Shown one piece after another: positions 1-7,940 of a stretch of 64,000 nt of DNA. Under the pieces are notes generated by a model. The model saw only the letters and a program-made list of their open reading frames with translations. It had not been told where the DNA came from and searched no databases. Position numbers and translations under genes: made by a program. Origin of the DNA: Roseburia hominis A2-183 (GTDB taxonomy: Bacteria; Bacillota; Clostridia; Lachnospirales; Lachnospiraceae); NCBI RefSeq assembly GCF_000225345.1, contig NC_015977.1, forward strand, positions 399,501-463,500. The letters are read 5' to 3'. The first letter of the stretch is position 1; every line of letters begins with the position of its first letter.

Positions 1-519
1 GAGCGTGTACTGGAGCAAGTTTCTATGGTAGACCAGGACATATTTCTTTTTGACGATACCATCCGGGATAATATCCGACACGCTCGCCCTAATGCTACGG
101 ACACGGAAATCGAGGCTGCCTGCCGGGAGGCTAACTGTGACAGCTTCATCCGTAAGATGGAAAAGGGATACGATACGCCGACTGGCGAGAATGGAAATCT
201 TCTCTCTGGCGGTGAGCGTCAGCGAATTTCAATCGCCCGCGCTATCCTGAAAAACAGCCCAATCCTGCTTTTGGATGAGGCAACAGCGTCCCTTGACATC
301 GAGAACGAACTGGCAGTAAAGCAGGCCATCGCCAATCTGCTGAAAGAGAAAAAGACTGTGGTAATGATTGCTCATACCCTTTCCATCGTCAAAAATGCAG
401 ATCAAATCCTTGTAATGGGTGATGGCAGGATTGCTGAATCTGGAACCCATGAGGAATTGCTTGCGAAAGGCGGAAAATATGCTGCTATGTGGAACGCAGA
501 GCAAAAAATATCGGCTTGA
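1..519 (+). CDS. ABC exporter ATP-binding domain, C-terminal part (5' end outside window)
   Basis: The frame is open from base 1, so this is the end of a longer gene; the first ATG at 25 is internal. Visible ATPase motifs, in order, are a Q-loop-like region (VDQDIFLFDDTIRDNI), the signature LSGGERQR, Walker B ILLLDEA and the H-loop IAHTLS. The Walker A lies upstream of the window. The spacing and wording match type IV exporters (fused membrane plus ATPase, as in MsbA/LmrA-like half transporters), so the missing part probably holds six membrane segments. The protein ends 120 bases before a strong hairpin. The substrate cannot be told. It is probably cargo of the mobilizable element whose recombinase lies at 6024-7694. 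Confidence 0.9.
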   Translation, partial: ERVLEQVSMVDQDIFLFDDTIRDNIRHARPNATDTEIEAACREANCDSFIRKMEKGYDTPTGENGNLLSGGERQRISIARAILKNSPILLLDEATASLDIENELAVKQAIANLLKEKKTVVMIAHTLSIVKNADQILVMGDGRIAESGTHEELLAKGGKYAAMWNAEQKISA

Positions 520-555
520 TAGAAGCTAAAGAAGAATAATTGCATAGCGCATGAA

Positions 556-669
556 CCTGCCCCGACTACGGGGAAAGAAAAAAACGCTGGCTGGGGCAGG
601 TGATTTTGCGCGCCTATTTTAAGTTATTATCCTAACGGCGGTTTTGAGAAATCAGAGCCGCCGTTTCTT
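556..669 (+). terminator. Two-hairpin element ending in a terminator, downstream of the ABC gene
   Basis: A first stem pairs CCTGCCCC (556-563) with GGGGCAGG (593-600) around a loop containing an A-rich run. A second stem pairs AACGGCGG (634-641) with CCGCCGTT (658-665), followed by TTTCTT. The same layout, with different stem bases but the same A-rich loop, recurs at 44884-44980. The second hairpin is a likely terminator for the ABC gene. Confidence 0.55.
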
Positions 670-677
670 GCGTATAC

Positions 678-908
678 CTAAAAGGAATCTTCCGCATCTA
701 TCCACATTTGCATCGTTCCATCAAGATACAATCTTGCATACTCAAGTGGTTCATCAATGGCAAGTGCGTTTAATGCACAGTCAGATCCGGGAGTAGTTGT
801 TAAATTCTTCTCCGCTTCCCAGCAGTCAATGCGGAGCATATAGCCAGCAGAAGTATAAACATCAATGCTGTTGCGTTGTGGATTGTATTCTGCAAATATC
901 GTTCTCAT
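678..908 (-). CDS. DUF6061-like small protein
   Basis: A 76-residue protein read on the minus strand from ATG at 908, with GGAG upstream. It carries the conserved core LAIDEPLEYARLYLDG and an acidic, tryptophan-containing C-terminus. I recognise it as the small DUF6061-like family common in Clostridia mobile elements; its function is unknown. A clear paralogue is cut by the right edge of this window (63890-64000), with the same core. It stands alone and convergent to the ABC gene. No membrane segment or known catalytic motif is visible. Confidence 0.7.
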   Translation of the reverse strand: MRTIFAEYNPQRNSIDVYTSAGYMLRIDCWEAEKNLTTTPGSDCALNALAIDEPLEYARLYLDGTMQMWIDAEDSF

Positions 909-1019
909 CGTATCAAATCTCCTTATCGTTCAATCAATCATTTGTTGCAAAAATCAGAAGCATTTCAATCAGTTCCCCATGTCACTTTTATTTTGTGTTA
1001 TACTATTTTATAAGATTTT

Positions 1020-1098
1020 CTTTCCCTTGTTTTTTCCCTTATCAGAGTTCGTAAAAACTCATGGGACAATATAATACAAGGGAAACAATAAGGGAAAG
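1020..1098. repeat. CCCTT/AAGGG inverted repeat in a gene-free stretch
   Basis: The 909-1245 interval has no convincing gene. It holds two arms, each with two CCCTT-type units: CTTTCCCTTGT (1020-1030) and TTCCCTTAT (1034-1042), facing ACAAGGGAAA (1076-1085) and ATAAGGGAA (1088-1096). Both units match as inverted repeats. This may be an operator, or arm sites for a recombinase. The rest is AT-rich and looks like promoter DNA for the kinase-like gene at 1246. Confidence 0.4.
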
Positions 1099-1245
1099 CT
1101 CACCTGCGACAAACTTAGTGTTTTCAAGGGCTTGAGAGATATTTGATAATAAAATATAACAGTTATTAAATCCCTTTGAATATATGAAATCTCAATTCAA
1201 GTTTGTAGAATTAAGAAAATCGTAATTTGTGGAGGTAAAATATAG

Positions 1246-1791
1246 ATGAATCAAGGTAGAATTATTGTAATCACAGGTGCGCCGGGGACAGGAAAAACTA
1301 CAACGGCATCTGCTGTTGCAAAAGAATCAGATTTGGAAAAGTCTGTGCATATGCACACAGATGACTTTTATCATTATTTGAGTAAAGGGGCAATACCACC
1401 GCATTTGCCAGAATCAAATGAGCAAAATTTGATTGTCATTGAAGCGTTTTTAGAAGCTGCGAAGCGATATGCTCGTGGTGGATATGATGTAATTGTTGAC
1501 GGTATTATCGGACCGTGGTTTTTAAAGCCGTGGCAAAGTCTTGTTCGGGAACATTATGAGGTGCATTATATTATTTTAAGGGCAAGTAAGGAAGAAACCT
1601 TGAAGCGAGCTGTTGAACGCTCAAAGTTAGACCGAAAGACAAATATCGAATTGGTAGAAACCATGTGGGAGCAATTTTGCAATCTGGGAATATATGAATC
1701 GAATGTTATAGATACGACCACTTATTCCATTCAAGAAACTGTTTCCGCAGTACAAGAAAAAATCGCAAGTAGGGCAGCGTTGTTGTCTTAG
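1246..1791 (+). CDS. P-loop kinase-like / AAA_33 ATPase
   Basis: A 181-residue single-domain protein starting at ATG 1246 behind GGAGG. Residues 8-17 form a textbook Walker A (TGAPGTGKTT) after a short beta strand, as in the AAA_33, gluconate-kinase and zeta-toxin/chloramphenicol-phosphotransferase fold. An acidic pair follows in MHTDDFYHY, a typical place for the catalytic aspartate of small-molecule kinases. The segment ILRASKEETLKRAVERSK resembles the lid and arginine region. The substrate is unknown; no antitoxin-like neighbour is seen, so I do not call it a zeta toxin. It sits alone between DUF6061 and the relaxase and is probably cargo. Confidence 0.75.
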   Translation: MNQGRIIVITGAPGTGKTTTASAVAKESDLEKSVHMHTDDFYHYLSKGAIPPHLPESNEQNLIVIEAFLEAAKRYARGGYDVIVDGIIGPWFLKPWQSLVREHYEVHYIILRASKEETLKRAVERSKLDRKTNIELVETMWEQFCNLGIYESNVIDTTTYSIQETVSAVQEKIASRAALLS

Positions 1792-1889
1792 ATTGTTTTG
1801 GTGCAATTCCAGTTTGTTAGCTTTACATCGGGTCAACTTGTCCCGAACTTTTACAACTAAATACCCGCCGCTCACACAGTGGCACACCG

Positions 1890-1924
1890 AGCAGGAAATC
1901 TGAAAAAGGTCTCCTGCTTTTTTT
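1890..1924 (+). terminator. Leader hairpin with T-run upstream of the MobA/L relaxase
   Basis: AGCAGGA (1890-1896) pairs with TCCTGCT (1912-1918), followed by seven Ts and then CTGCCCAAAA. The same hairpin plus tail recurs at 23004-23045 before the large helicase gene and at 24247-24290 inside it. It may terminate incoming transcripts or act as an attenuator for the relaxase operon. Confidence 0.65.
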
Positions 1925-1987
1925 CTGCCCAAAATGAGGTGGTAAAACGCCACCCCATCCACCAATTAGCGAAAGGAGGGACACGAA

Positions 1988-3568
1988 ATGCCTTGTCCAC
2001 ACAACGAAATCACGATTGTTCAGCGCAGCCAGCGGCAGTCTGCGGTTGCCGCCGCTGCTTACCAAAGCGGCGAAAAGCTGTTCTGTGAATACGACCAGCA
2101 AGTAAAGCACTACCCGGAAAAGCGTGGTATCGTCCACAATGAAATCCTGCTCCCGGCAAATGCTCCACAGGAATATGCAGACCGCAATACTTTATGGAAT
2201 GCCGCCGAAGCGGTGGAAAAGCAATGGAACTCCCAGCTTGCAAGGCGGTGGGTGCTTACCATTCCCAGAGAGATACCGCCCGACCAGTACGCTGTCCTTG
2301 TACGGGAGTTTTGTGAACAGCAGTTTGTTTCCAAAGGCATGATTGCTGATTTTGCCATCCATGCCCCCCATCCGCCGGGACACAATCCCCACGCCCATGT
2401 CCTGCTGACCATGCGGGCAATGGATGAACATGGAAAATGGCTTCCCAAGAGCCGCAAGGTTTATGACCTTGACGAGAATGGGGAACGGATAAAGCTGCCG
2501 TCCGGCAGGTGGAAAAGCCACAAGGAGGATACGGTGGACTGGAACGACCAGAAGTATTGTGAAATCTGGCGGCATGAATGGGAGGTTATCCAGAACCGCT
2601 ATCTGGACGCCAATGACCGCCCGGAGCGTGTGGACTTGCGTTCCTATGCCAGACAGGGGCTTGATATAGTCCCCACTGTCCATGAGGGGACTGCTGTCCG
2701 GCAGATGGAAAAGCGAGGTATCCAGACGAATATCGGCAACCTGAACCGGGAAATCAGAGCCGCCAACCGCCTGATGAAGTCCATCCGGCAGCTTATCCAA
2801 AACCTCAAAGGCTGGATTACCGAGCTGGGAGAAAAACGGAAGGAGCTGCTTGCACAAAAGGCGGCGGAGGAAGCGACACTTCTTCCCAATCTGCTGATGA
2901 AGTATATGGAGATACGAAAGGAAGAACGGAAGGACTGGACAAGGGCTGGACAGAACCGGGGAACTTCACAGGACTTAAAGGCAGTCAGCGAAGCCCTGTC
3001 CTATCTCCGGCAAAAGGGGCTTTCCACTGTGGAGGACTTAGAAGCGTTTCTGGAATCTTCCGGGAAATCAGCCGCAGATTACCGCAATCAGATGAAGCCA
3101 AAGGAAGCCCGGAGCAAAGTGATTGACGGGATTCTTGCCAGCCGGACAGACTGCAAGGAATGTAAGGCTGTCTATGAGAAGTACCAGAAGATATTTTTTA
3201 AGAAAATAAAGGGGAAATTCAAACAGGAACACCCGGAGGTTGCCCGGTATGAGAAAGCCGCTGACTACCTTGCCAAGCACCCGGACGATAAGGATAAAAC
3301 GAAAAATGAGTTGCAACAGGAGCAGGAAACGCTTCTCAGCGAAATCGCAGAGCTGAAAGTACCACTGACCGAGGTACAGGAGGATTTGAAGAAGCTGCGG
3401 GACATCCGCTACTGGGTACGGAAAGCCACACCCGGCACAGAGGAAAGCAAAGAGCCGCCCAAGAAGCAGCCCATCAAAGAAGTCTTGCAGGATAAGACTG
3501 ACGAGAAAAAAGCACAAAGAACCGCCCCGGCACAGGAGAAACACAGACAACAGGATATGGAACTTTAA
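1988..3568 (+). CDS. mobA: MobA/MobL family (MobQ-type) relaxase
   Basis: A 526-residue DNA-nicking and strand-transfer protein, which would start transfer of its element by cutting oriT and staying bound to the 5' end. The N-terminal QRSQRQSAVAAAAYQSG is typical of MobA/MobL, and the HUH metal site is at about residue 130-140 (HNPHAHVLLT). An ARRW...IP strand motif precedes it. The C-terminal half (from about residue 250) is charged and coiled-coil rich with no helicase or primase domain. The start ATG 1988 follows GAAAGGAGG. It is the first gene of the mobilizable module that includes the primase, VapE and serine recombinase. No VirD4 or VirB4 belongs to this module, so it would need a host conjugation system, such as the one it sits in. 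Confidence 0.92.
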   Translation: MPCPHNEITIVQRSQRQSAVAAAAYQSGEKLFCEYDQQVKHYPEKRGIVHNEILLPANAPQEYADRNTLWNAAEAVEKQWNSQLARRWVLTIPREIPPDQYAVLVREFCEQQFVSKGMIADFAIHAPHPPGHNPHAHVLLTMRAMDEHGKWLPKSRKVYDLDENGERIKLPSGRWKSHKEDTVDWNDQKYCEIWRHEWEVIQNRYLDANDRPERVDLRSYARQGLDIVPTVHEGTAVRQMEKRGIQTNIGNLNREIRAANRLMKSIRQLIQNLKGWITELGEKRKELLAQKAAEEATLLPNLLMKYMEIRKEERKDWTRAGQNRGTSQDLKAVSEALSYLRQKGLSTVEDLEAFLESSGKSAADYRNQMKPKEARSKVIDGILASRTDCKECKAVYEKYQKIFFKKIKGKFKQEHPEVARYEKAADYLAKHPDDKDKTKNELQQEQETLLSEIAELKVPLTEVQEDLKKLRDIRYWVRKATPGTEESKEPPKKQPIKEVLQDKTDEKKAQRTAPAQEKHRQQDMEL

Positions 3569-3571
3569 CAG

Positions 3572-3615
3572 GCACTTGCCATTTTCAATTAGAGAATGTC
3601 AGGTGCTTTTCTTAT
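3572..3615 (+). terminator. Imperfect hairpin with T-rich tail after the relaxase
   Basis: GCAC at 3572 begins an imperfect stem that closes with GGTGC (3602-3606), the inner arms being CATTTTC and GAGAATG. TTTTCTTATTTT follows. It lies between the relaxase stop and the primase ribosome site, so it could be a terminator or attenuator. Confidence 0.45.
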
Positions 3616-3633
3616 TTTCAAGGAGGGATAGAT

Positions 3634-4278
3634 TTGAATGTATTCGAAGCTGTGAAGCAGTCCGTCACAACAAGACAGGCTGCGGAGTATTATGGAATCC
3701 ATGTAGGTCGGAACGGGATGGCTTGCTGCCCGTTCCATAACGATAAAACCCCAAGCATGAAGCTGGATCGGCGTTACCATTGCTTCGGCTGCGGTGCGGA
3801 TGGGGATGTGATTGATTTTGCCGCCGCCCTGTATGGGCTGGGAAAGAAAGAAGCCGCCGTACAGCTGGCACAGGACTTCGGGCTTTCCTATGAGGACTGG
3901 AAACCGCCGGGAAAGGTAAAAAAGCCCAAGACCCGGCAGAAATCCCCGGAGGAACAGTTTCAGGAAGCAAAGAATCGCTGCTTCCGTATTCTTGCCGATT
4001 ATCTCCATCTGCTGATGGCATGGAGAACGGACTACGCCCCGCACTCCCCGGAGGAAGCCTTTCATCCCCGGTTTGTGGAAGCCTTACAGAAGCAAGCCCA
4101 AGTGGAATATCTGCTGGATGTGCTGCTGTTCGGGGAAACAGAGGAAAAAGCGGATTTGATTACGGACTACGGAAAGGATGTGATACAGCTTGAACAGCGA
4201 ATGGCAGAACTTGCAGCCGCAGACGCAGCAAGAACTAAAAAACACTATGAACGCCATGCAGCCGCCCCAGAGCGTTGA
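3634..4278 (+). CDS. CHC2 zinc-finger primase-like protein
   Basis: A 214-residue protein with the DnaG-type zinc-binding domain at residues 1-85: CCPFH, then YHCFGCGADGDVIDF. It lacks the TOPRIM catalytic domain of a full primase, so it probably binds DNA or works with the next gene. TTG at 3634 is the start because AGGAGGG sits 7 bases upstream and the paralogue begins alike. The first 190 residues are closely related to the N-terminus of the conjugative element's gene at 17371. The last 29 codons overlap the start of the VapE gene in another frame, so the two are probably translationally coupled. Confidence 0.85.
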   Translation: MNVFEAVKQSVTTRQAAEYYGIHVGRNGMACCPFHNDKTPSMKLDRRYHCFGCGADGDVIDFAAALYGLGKKEAAVQLAQDFGLSYEDWKPPGKVKKPKTRQKSPEEQFQEAKNRCFRILADYLHLLMAWRTDYAPHSPEEAFHPRFVEALQKQAQVEYLLDVLLFGETEEKADLITDYGKDVIQLEQRMAELAAADAARTKKHYERHAAAPER

Positions 4279-5584
4279 GGAAATCAAGGCGGGGCTGGAA
4301 ACCACCGAGAAAGGCGGTGTCCGTCAGAGCATACGGAACTGCCTGACCGTATTCCAACGTGACCCTCTGCTTTCAGGGGCTATCGCATACAACATCCTGA
4401 CTGACCGCAAGGACATCATAAAGCCCATCGGTTTTCACAGAGAAAGCACCGCCCTGAACGATACGGACATGAAGTATCTGCTTCTTTATCTGGAAGAAAC
4501 CTACGGGCTTACCAATGAGAAAAAGATTGATAACGCCATCGGGATTGTGGCGAATGAAAACAAGTACCATCCCATCCGGGACTATCTCAATACCCTTGTG
4601 TGGGACGGGACAGAGCGAATCCGCTTCTGCCTGCGGCACTTTCTGGGGGCTGACGCAGACGATTACACCTATGAAGCGTTGAAGCTGTTCCTGCTGGGTG
4701 CAATCTCACGAGCCTTTCAGCCGGGGTGCAAGTTTGAAATCATGCTCTGTCTGGTAGGCGGTCAGGGGGCTGGAAAGTCCACCTTCTTCCGGCTGCTGGC
4801 AGTCCGGGACGAGTGGTTCTCCGATGATTTGCGGAAGCTGGACGATGACAATGTGTACCGCAAGCTGCAAGGTCACTGGATTATTGAAATGTCGGAAATG
4901 ATGGCAACCGCCAACGCCAAGAGCATTGAGGAAATCAAGTCATTTTTAAGCCGGCAGAAAGAGGTCTACAAGATACCTTATGAAACCCACCCGGCAGACC
5001 GCCCCCGTCAGTGCGTGTTTGGCGGCACTTCCAATGCCCTTGACTTCCTGCCCCTTGACCGTTCCGGCAACCGCCGCTTTATCCCGGTCATGGTGTACCC
5101 GGAGCAGGCGGAAGTTCACATTTTGGAGGATGAAGCCGCTTCCAGAGCCTATATCGGGCAGATGTGGGCGGAAGCGATGGAGATTTATAAAAGCGGCAGG
5201 TTCAAGCTGGCTTTCAGCCCCGCCATGCAGCGGTATCTCAAAGAACACCAGCGGGATTTTATGCCGGAGGACACCAAAGCCGGGATGATACAGGCGTATC
5301 TTGATAAATACACCGGGAGCATGGTCTGCTCCAAGCAGCTCTATAAGGAAGCCTTGAACCATGCTTTTGACGAGCCGAAGCAATGGGAAATCCGGGAAAT
5401 CAACGAGATTATGAACCAGTGCATTTCCAGCTGGCGGTACTTCCCAAACCCAAGAATGTTTTCCGAATATGGCAGACAAAAGGGCTGGGAGCGTGAAAAC
5501 CCGGCAACGGACTCCGGCAACCCGTCTGAAAAAACGATGGACGGTTTTGTGGAGGTCACAGAACAGATGGAGCTTCCATTCTGA
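4190..5584 (+). CDS. VapE-like P-loop helicase/primase-associated ATPase
   Basis: A 464-residue virulence-associated-E family protein, related to the D5/SF3-type ATPases that load or unwind DNA during replication of phages and mobile elements. Walker A is CLVGGQGAGKST near residue 187, and Walker B with its acidic partner is HWIIEMSEM near residue 230. Sensor-like GGTSNALDFLPLDRSGNRRF and the C-terminal winged region are typical of the family. The assigned start is TTG 4190, preceded by AAAGGA. An ATG at 4247 is an alternative that would shorten it by 19 residues. With the CHC2 protein it forms a likely replication module for the excised element. Confidence 0.85.
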   Translation: MNSEWQNLQPQTQQELKNTMNAMQPPQSVEEIKAGLETTEKGGVRQSIRNCLTVFQRDPLLSGAIAYNILTDRKDIIKPIGFHRESTALNDTDMKYLLLYLEETYGLTNEKKIDNAIGIVANENKYHPIRDYLNTLVWDGTERIRFCLRHFLGADADDYTYEALKLFLLGAISRAFQPGCKFEIMLCLVGGQGAGKSTFFRLLAVRDEWFSDDLRKLDDDNVYRKLQGHWIIEMSEMMATANAKSIEEIKSFLSRQKEVYKIPYETHPADRPRQCVFGGTSNALDFLPLDRSGNRRFIPVMVYPEQAEVHILEDEAASRAYIGQMWAEAMEIYKSGRFKLAFSPAMQRYLKEHQRDFMPEDTKAGMIQAYLDKYTGSMVCSKQLYKEALNHAFDEPKQWEIREINEIMNQCISSWRYFPNPRMFSEYGRQKGWERENPATDSGNPSEKTMDGFVEVTEQMELPF

Positions 5585-5596
5585 AAAGGACAGCCC

Positions 5597-5780
5597 GTTG
5601 CACCCCCTGTTGTTATCCCGTTGCCGAGCCGGTTGCCGGGAAAAACCCCTTATTTCCGGGCTTTTCTCCCTTATAACAACCAAAACAACAAAAAAATAAA
5701 AGAAAAGTATAAATAGTAACCATCGCCAGATTGAGATTGTTTGCAAGGTCTTTTGAAGTCCGTTGCCGGACTTCGTTGCC
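5597..5780 (+). repeat. GTTGC(C) direct repeats and a perfect palindrome (possible replication origin)
   Basis: GTTGC/GTTGCC occurs at 5597, 5620, 5632, 5762 and 5775. A perfect stem pairs GAAGTCCG (5755-5762) with CGGACTTC (5767-5774). An A-rich tract (about 5680-5715) lies between the clusters. It follows the primase and VapE genes and precedes the small gene at 5826. An iteron-like origin is a guess from this layout. Confidence 0.3.
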
Positions 5781-5825
5781 GACACCCTCTGTCTGGCTAT
5801 TTTCATGTATGGAGGATAACTGCCT

Positions 5826-6023
5826 ATGGCAAAAAACAAAACAGAGATTCATGTGACCACTGTATTTGACGGGGAGCTTGACGCCACTGATGTGTTCGTC
5901 AGCCTGATTTCCCAGAAATACGGAAAGACAAATGCAAAAGAATATCTTGCTAAAAAGAAAGATATAGGCTATAATGAAGATGAGGTTCAAAAGAGCCAGA
6001 TACCGTCTGGATTGTGTGGGTAA
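5826..6023 (+). CDS. Small conserved mobile-element protein
   Basis: A 65-residue protein starting at ATG 5826 behind GGAGG. It is hydrophilic, with the pattern TEIHVTTVFDGELDATDVF, and ends YNEDEVQKSQIPSGLCG. The stop codon directly abuts the ATG of the serine recombinase, so the two are likely co-translated. I recognise it as a conserved companion of such recombinases in Clostridia elements, but no function is known. A role in directionality or recombinase control would fit its position and is inference only. Confidence 0.7.
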   Translation: MAKNKTEIHVTTVFDGELDATDVFVSLISQKYGKTNAKEYLAKKKDIGYNEDEVQKSQIPSGLCG

Positions 6024-7694
6024 ATGGCTATGATGAACGAAATGGAATACAGAACAATCGGTTCGGCACTTGCCGGGGGTTATCGTGCGGCGGTCTATTG
6101 CAGGCTGTCAAAGGACGATGACCTGCAAGGCGAAAGTGCCAGTATCGCAAACCAGCGTGATATGCTGGAAAAATACTGCGAAAAGCAGGGATGGGAGGTT
6201 GTGGCAGTCTATCAGGACGATGGCTTCACAGGTCTTAACATGGAGCGTCCTGACCTACAGAGAATGTTGAGAGCCATTGAGCGCAGGCAGATCAACCTTG
6301 TTATCACGAAAGACCTCAGCCGACTGGGGCGTAATTATCTGCAAACCGGGCATTTGATTGAGGACTTTTTCCCAAGAAACGGTGTCCGCTATATCGCCAT
6401 GAATGACGGCATCGACACCCTGCGGGATAACAACGACATTGCCCCGTTCAAGAATATCCTGAATGAAATGTACAGCAAGGATATTTCCAAGAAAGTCCAT
6501 TCCTCCTATCTTCTGAAAGCGCAGAAAGGACAGTTTACCGGGTGTCTTGCCCCCTTTGGGTATCGGAAAGACCCGGAGGACAAAAACCATCTGCTCATTG
6601 ACGAGGAAACCGCCCCGATTGTGCGGCTGATTTTCGGATATGCCCTGAACGGTCATGGTCCCAACTATATCCGCAGACGGCTGGAGGAAGAAAAAATCCC
6701 CTGCCCTACATGGTGGAACCGGGAACGGGGGCTTCGCAATACCCGCACCAAATGGGAAAAGAAAGACCCGGAAAACGGGCGGTATATGTGGGACTTCTCC
6801 GTTATCAAAGACCTTTTGATGAATCCCGTCTACACCGGGGCGATTGCTTCCCAGAAAAAGGACTACCGCTTCAAAATCGGCACGATTGGGGAAAAGAAGC
6901 CGGAGGACTGGATTGTGGTGGAGGGACAGCATGAACCGCTGATTGACCGCATGAGCTTTGACATTGTGCAGAACAAGCTGAAATCCCGCCAGCGTCCGGG
7001 GCAGACCAATGAAATCAGCCTGTTTGCCGGACTGATAAAATGCGGCGAGTGTGGGAAGTCGCTGACGATACGCTACACAAACGCAAAATATCCCCAGCAG
7101 ATTTACTCCTGCAAGACCTACAATGCCTTTGGAAAGAACCACTGCACCCAGCACCGGATTGATTATGACACCCTTTACAGCCATGTACTGCGGAAAATCC
7201 GGGAATGTGCCAGAGCTGCCCTGATGGACGGGGAAGCGGTTGCCGACCGCCTGACCAATACCTGTGAAGCCGAGCAGCGTGAACAGCGGGAAGCAATGGA
7301 ACGCTCCCTTACAAGGGACGAGGAACGGATTGAGGTTCTGGACAAAATGGTCATGCGGCTTTATGAGGATATGATTGCAGGGCGTATCAGTGAGCAGAAT
7401 TTCAACACCATGCTGGAAAAGACACAGACCGAGCAGACGGAGCTTAAAACAAAAGTGTCTGAGGGCAGAAAGCGGCTGTCCGATGAAGTCCAGCTTGCCA
7501 ATGACGCAAAACAATGGGTGGAAGCCATTCAGGAATACGCCAACATCACAGAGTTGGACGCAGCCACCCTCAACCGCTTAATCAAAGAAATCGTCGTGCA
7601 TGAGCGCATTGACGAAGATAAAACAAGACACATTTCTATCGAAATTCATTTTAATCTCAAACCCATCCCGGAGGTGGAACAGGTCACTGCCTGA
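6024..7694 (+). CDS. Large serine recombinase
   Basis: A 556-residue site-specific recombinase that would integrate and excise the element. The resolvase domain holds the catalytic serine in YCRLSKDDD (Ser29) and the helper arginines in TKDLSRLGRNYL. The recombinase domain follows (about residues 170-300), then a zinc ribbon (CGECGKSL, later C...C) and a coiled coil at about 400-480. This is the TndX/TnpX-like layout. No strong ribosome site precedes it; its ATG directly follows the stop of the 65-residue gene, so coupling is likely. The truncated maff2 gene starts about 90 bases after its stop, which points to insertion into maff2. Confidence 0.95.
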   Translation: MAMMNEMEYRTIGSALAGGYRAAVYCRLSKDDDLQGESASIANQRDMLEKYCEKQGWEVVAVYQDDGFTGLNMERPDLQRMLRAIERRQINLVITKDLSRLGRNYLQTGHLIEDFFPRNGVRYIAMNDGIDTLRDNNDIAPFKNILNEMYSKDISKKVHSSYLLKAQKGQFTGCLAPFGYRKDPEDKNHLLIDEETAPIVRLIFGYALNGHGPNYIRRRLEEEKIPCPTWWNRERGLRNTRTKWEKKDPENGRYMWDFSVIKDLLMNPVYTGAIASQKKDYRFKIGTIGEKKPEDWIVVEGQHEPLIDRMSFDIVQNKLKSRQRPGQTNEISLFAGLIKCGECGKSLTIRYTNAKYPQQIYSCKTYNAFGKNHCTQHRIDYDTLYSHVLRKIRECARAALMDGEAVADRLTNTCEAEQREQREAMERSLTRDEERIEVLDKMVMRLYEDMIAGRISEQNFNTMLEKTQTEQTELKTKVSEGRKRLSDEVQLANDAKQWVEAIQEYANITELDAATLNRLIKEIVVHERIDEDKTRHISIEIHFNLKPIPEVEQVTA

Positions 7695-7781
7695 CCTGTC
7701 CCGCCGGGACGGTTCTCTTAACAACACCATATAGATTTTTTGTACGCCGCCGCCCGCCATCGAGCAGAGTTTTACACCTAA

Positions 7782-7871
7782 TTGGGGATAAAACAGCTCA
7801 TGGCTGGCGCTGGTGTAGCCGTTGTTGGTATGGTTCTTGTACCTCTGCTCTCCGGGCTGTTCTCTGTCTAA
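7782..7871 (+). pseudogene. 3' remnant of maff2, cut by the serine-recombinase element
   Basis: In frame with a stop at 7869-7871 the DNA reads GIKQLMAGAGVAVVGMV, then LVPLLSGLFSV. This is the C-terminal membrane segment of Maff2, a small protein normally encoded just before the TrbL/VirB6-like gene in Tn1549-type elements. An in-frame stop at 7779 and loss of similarity before 7782 show that the first half is absent. The junction at about 7780-7790 should be one attachment site of the element to the left. An ATG at 7800 could allow a 23-residue product, but I see no good ribosome site. Confidence 0.7.
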
Positions 7872-7940
7872 GCGTTCCTGCATGAAATCCTTGCCGCTCC
7901 CGCAGCTCTGCGGGGGCGGCGGAAAGGAGGTTGACACCGT

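Larger units (their letters stand above)
1..7781 (+). mobile_element. Mobilizable element (MobA/L relaxase, serine recombinase), left end outside window
   Basis: Relaxase, CHC2 protein, VapE ATPase, accessory protein and large serine recombinase run in one direction, the usual content of an integrative mobilizable element. The right boundary is set by the maff2 remnant starting at 7782. No maff2 5' end occurs to the left, so the left boundary should lie before base 1. The ABC gene, DUF6061 gene and kinase-like gene would then be cargo. Confidence 0.55.

Noticed and set aside
1246-1791. Zeta-toxin or aminoglycoside phosphotransferase
   Set aside because: Walker A and fold fit, but there is no antitoxin gene and no resistance-enzyme motif, so only a general kinase-like call is made.
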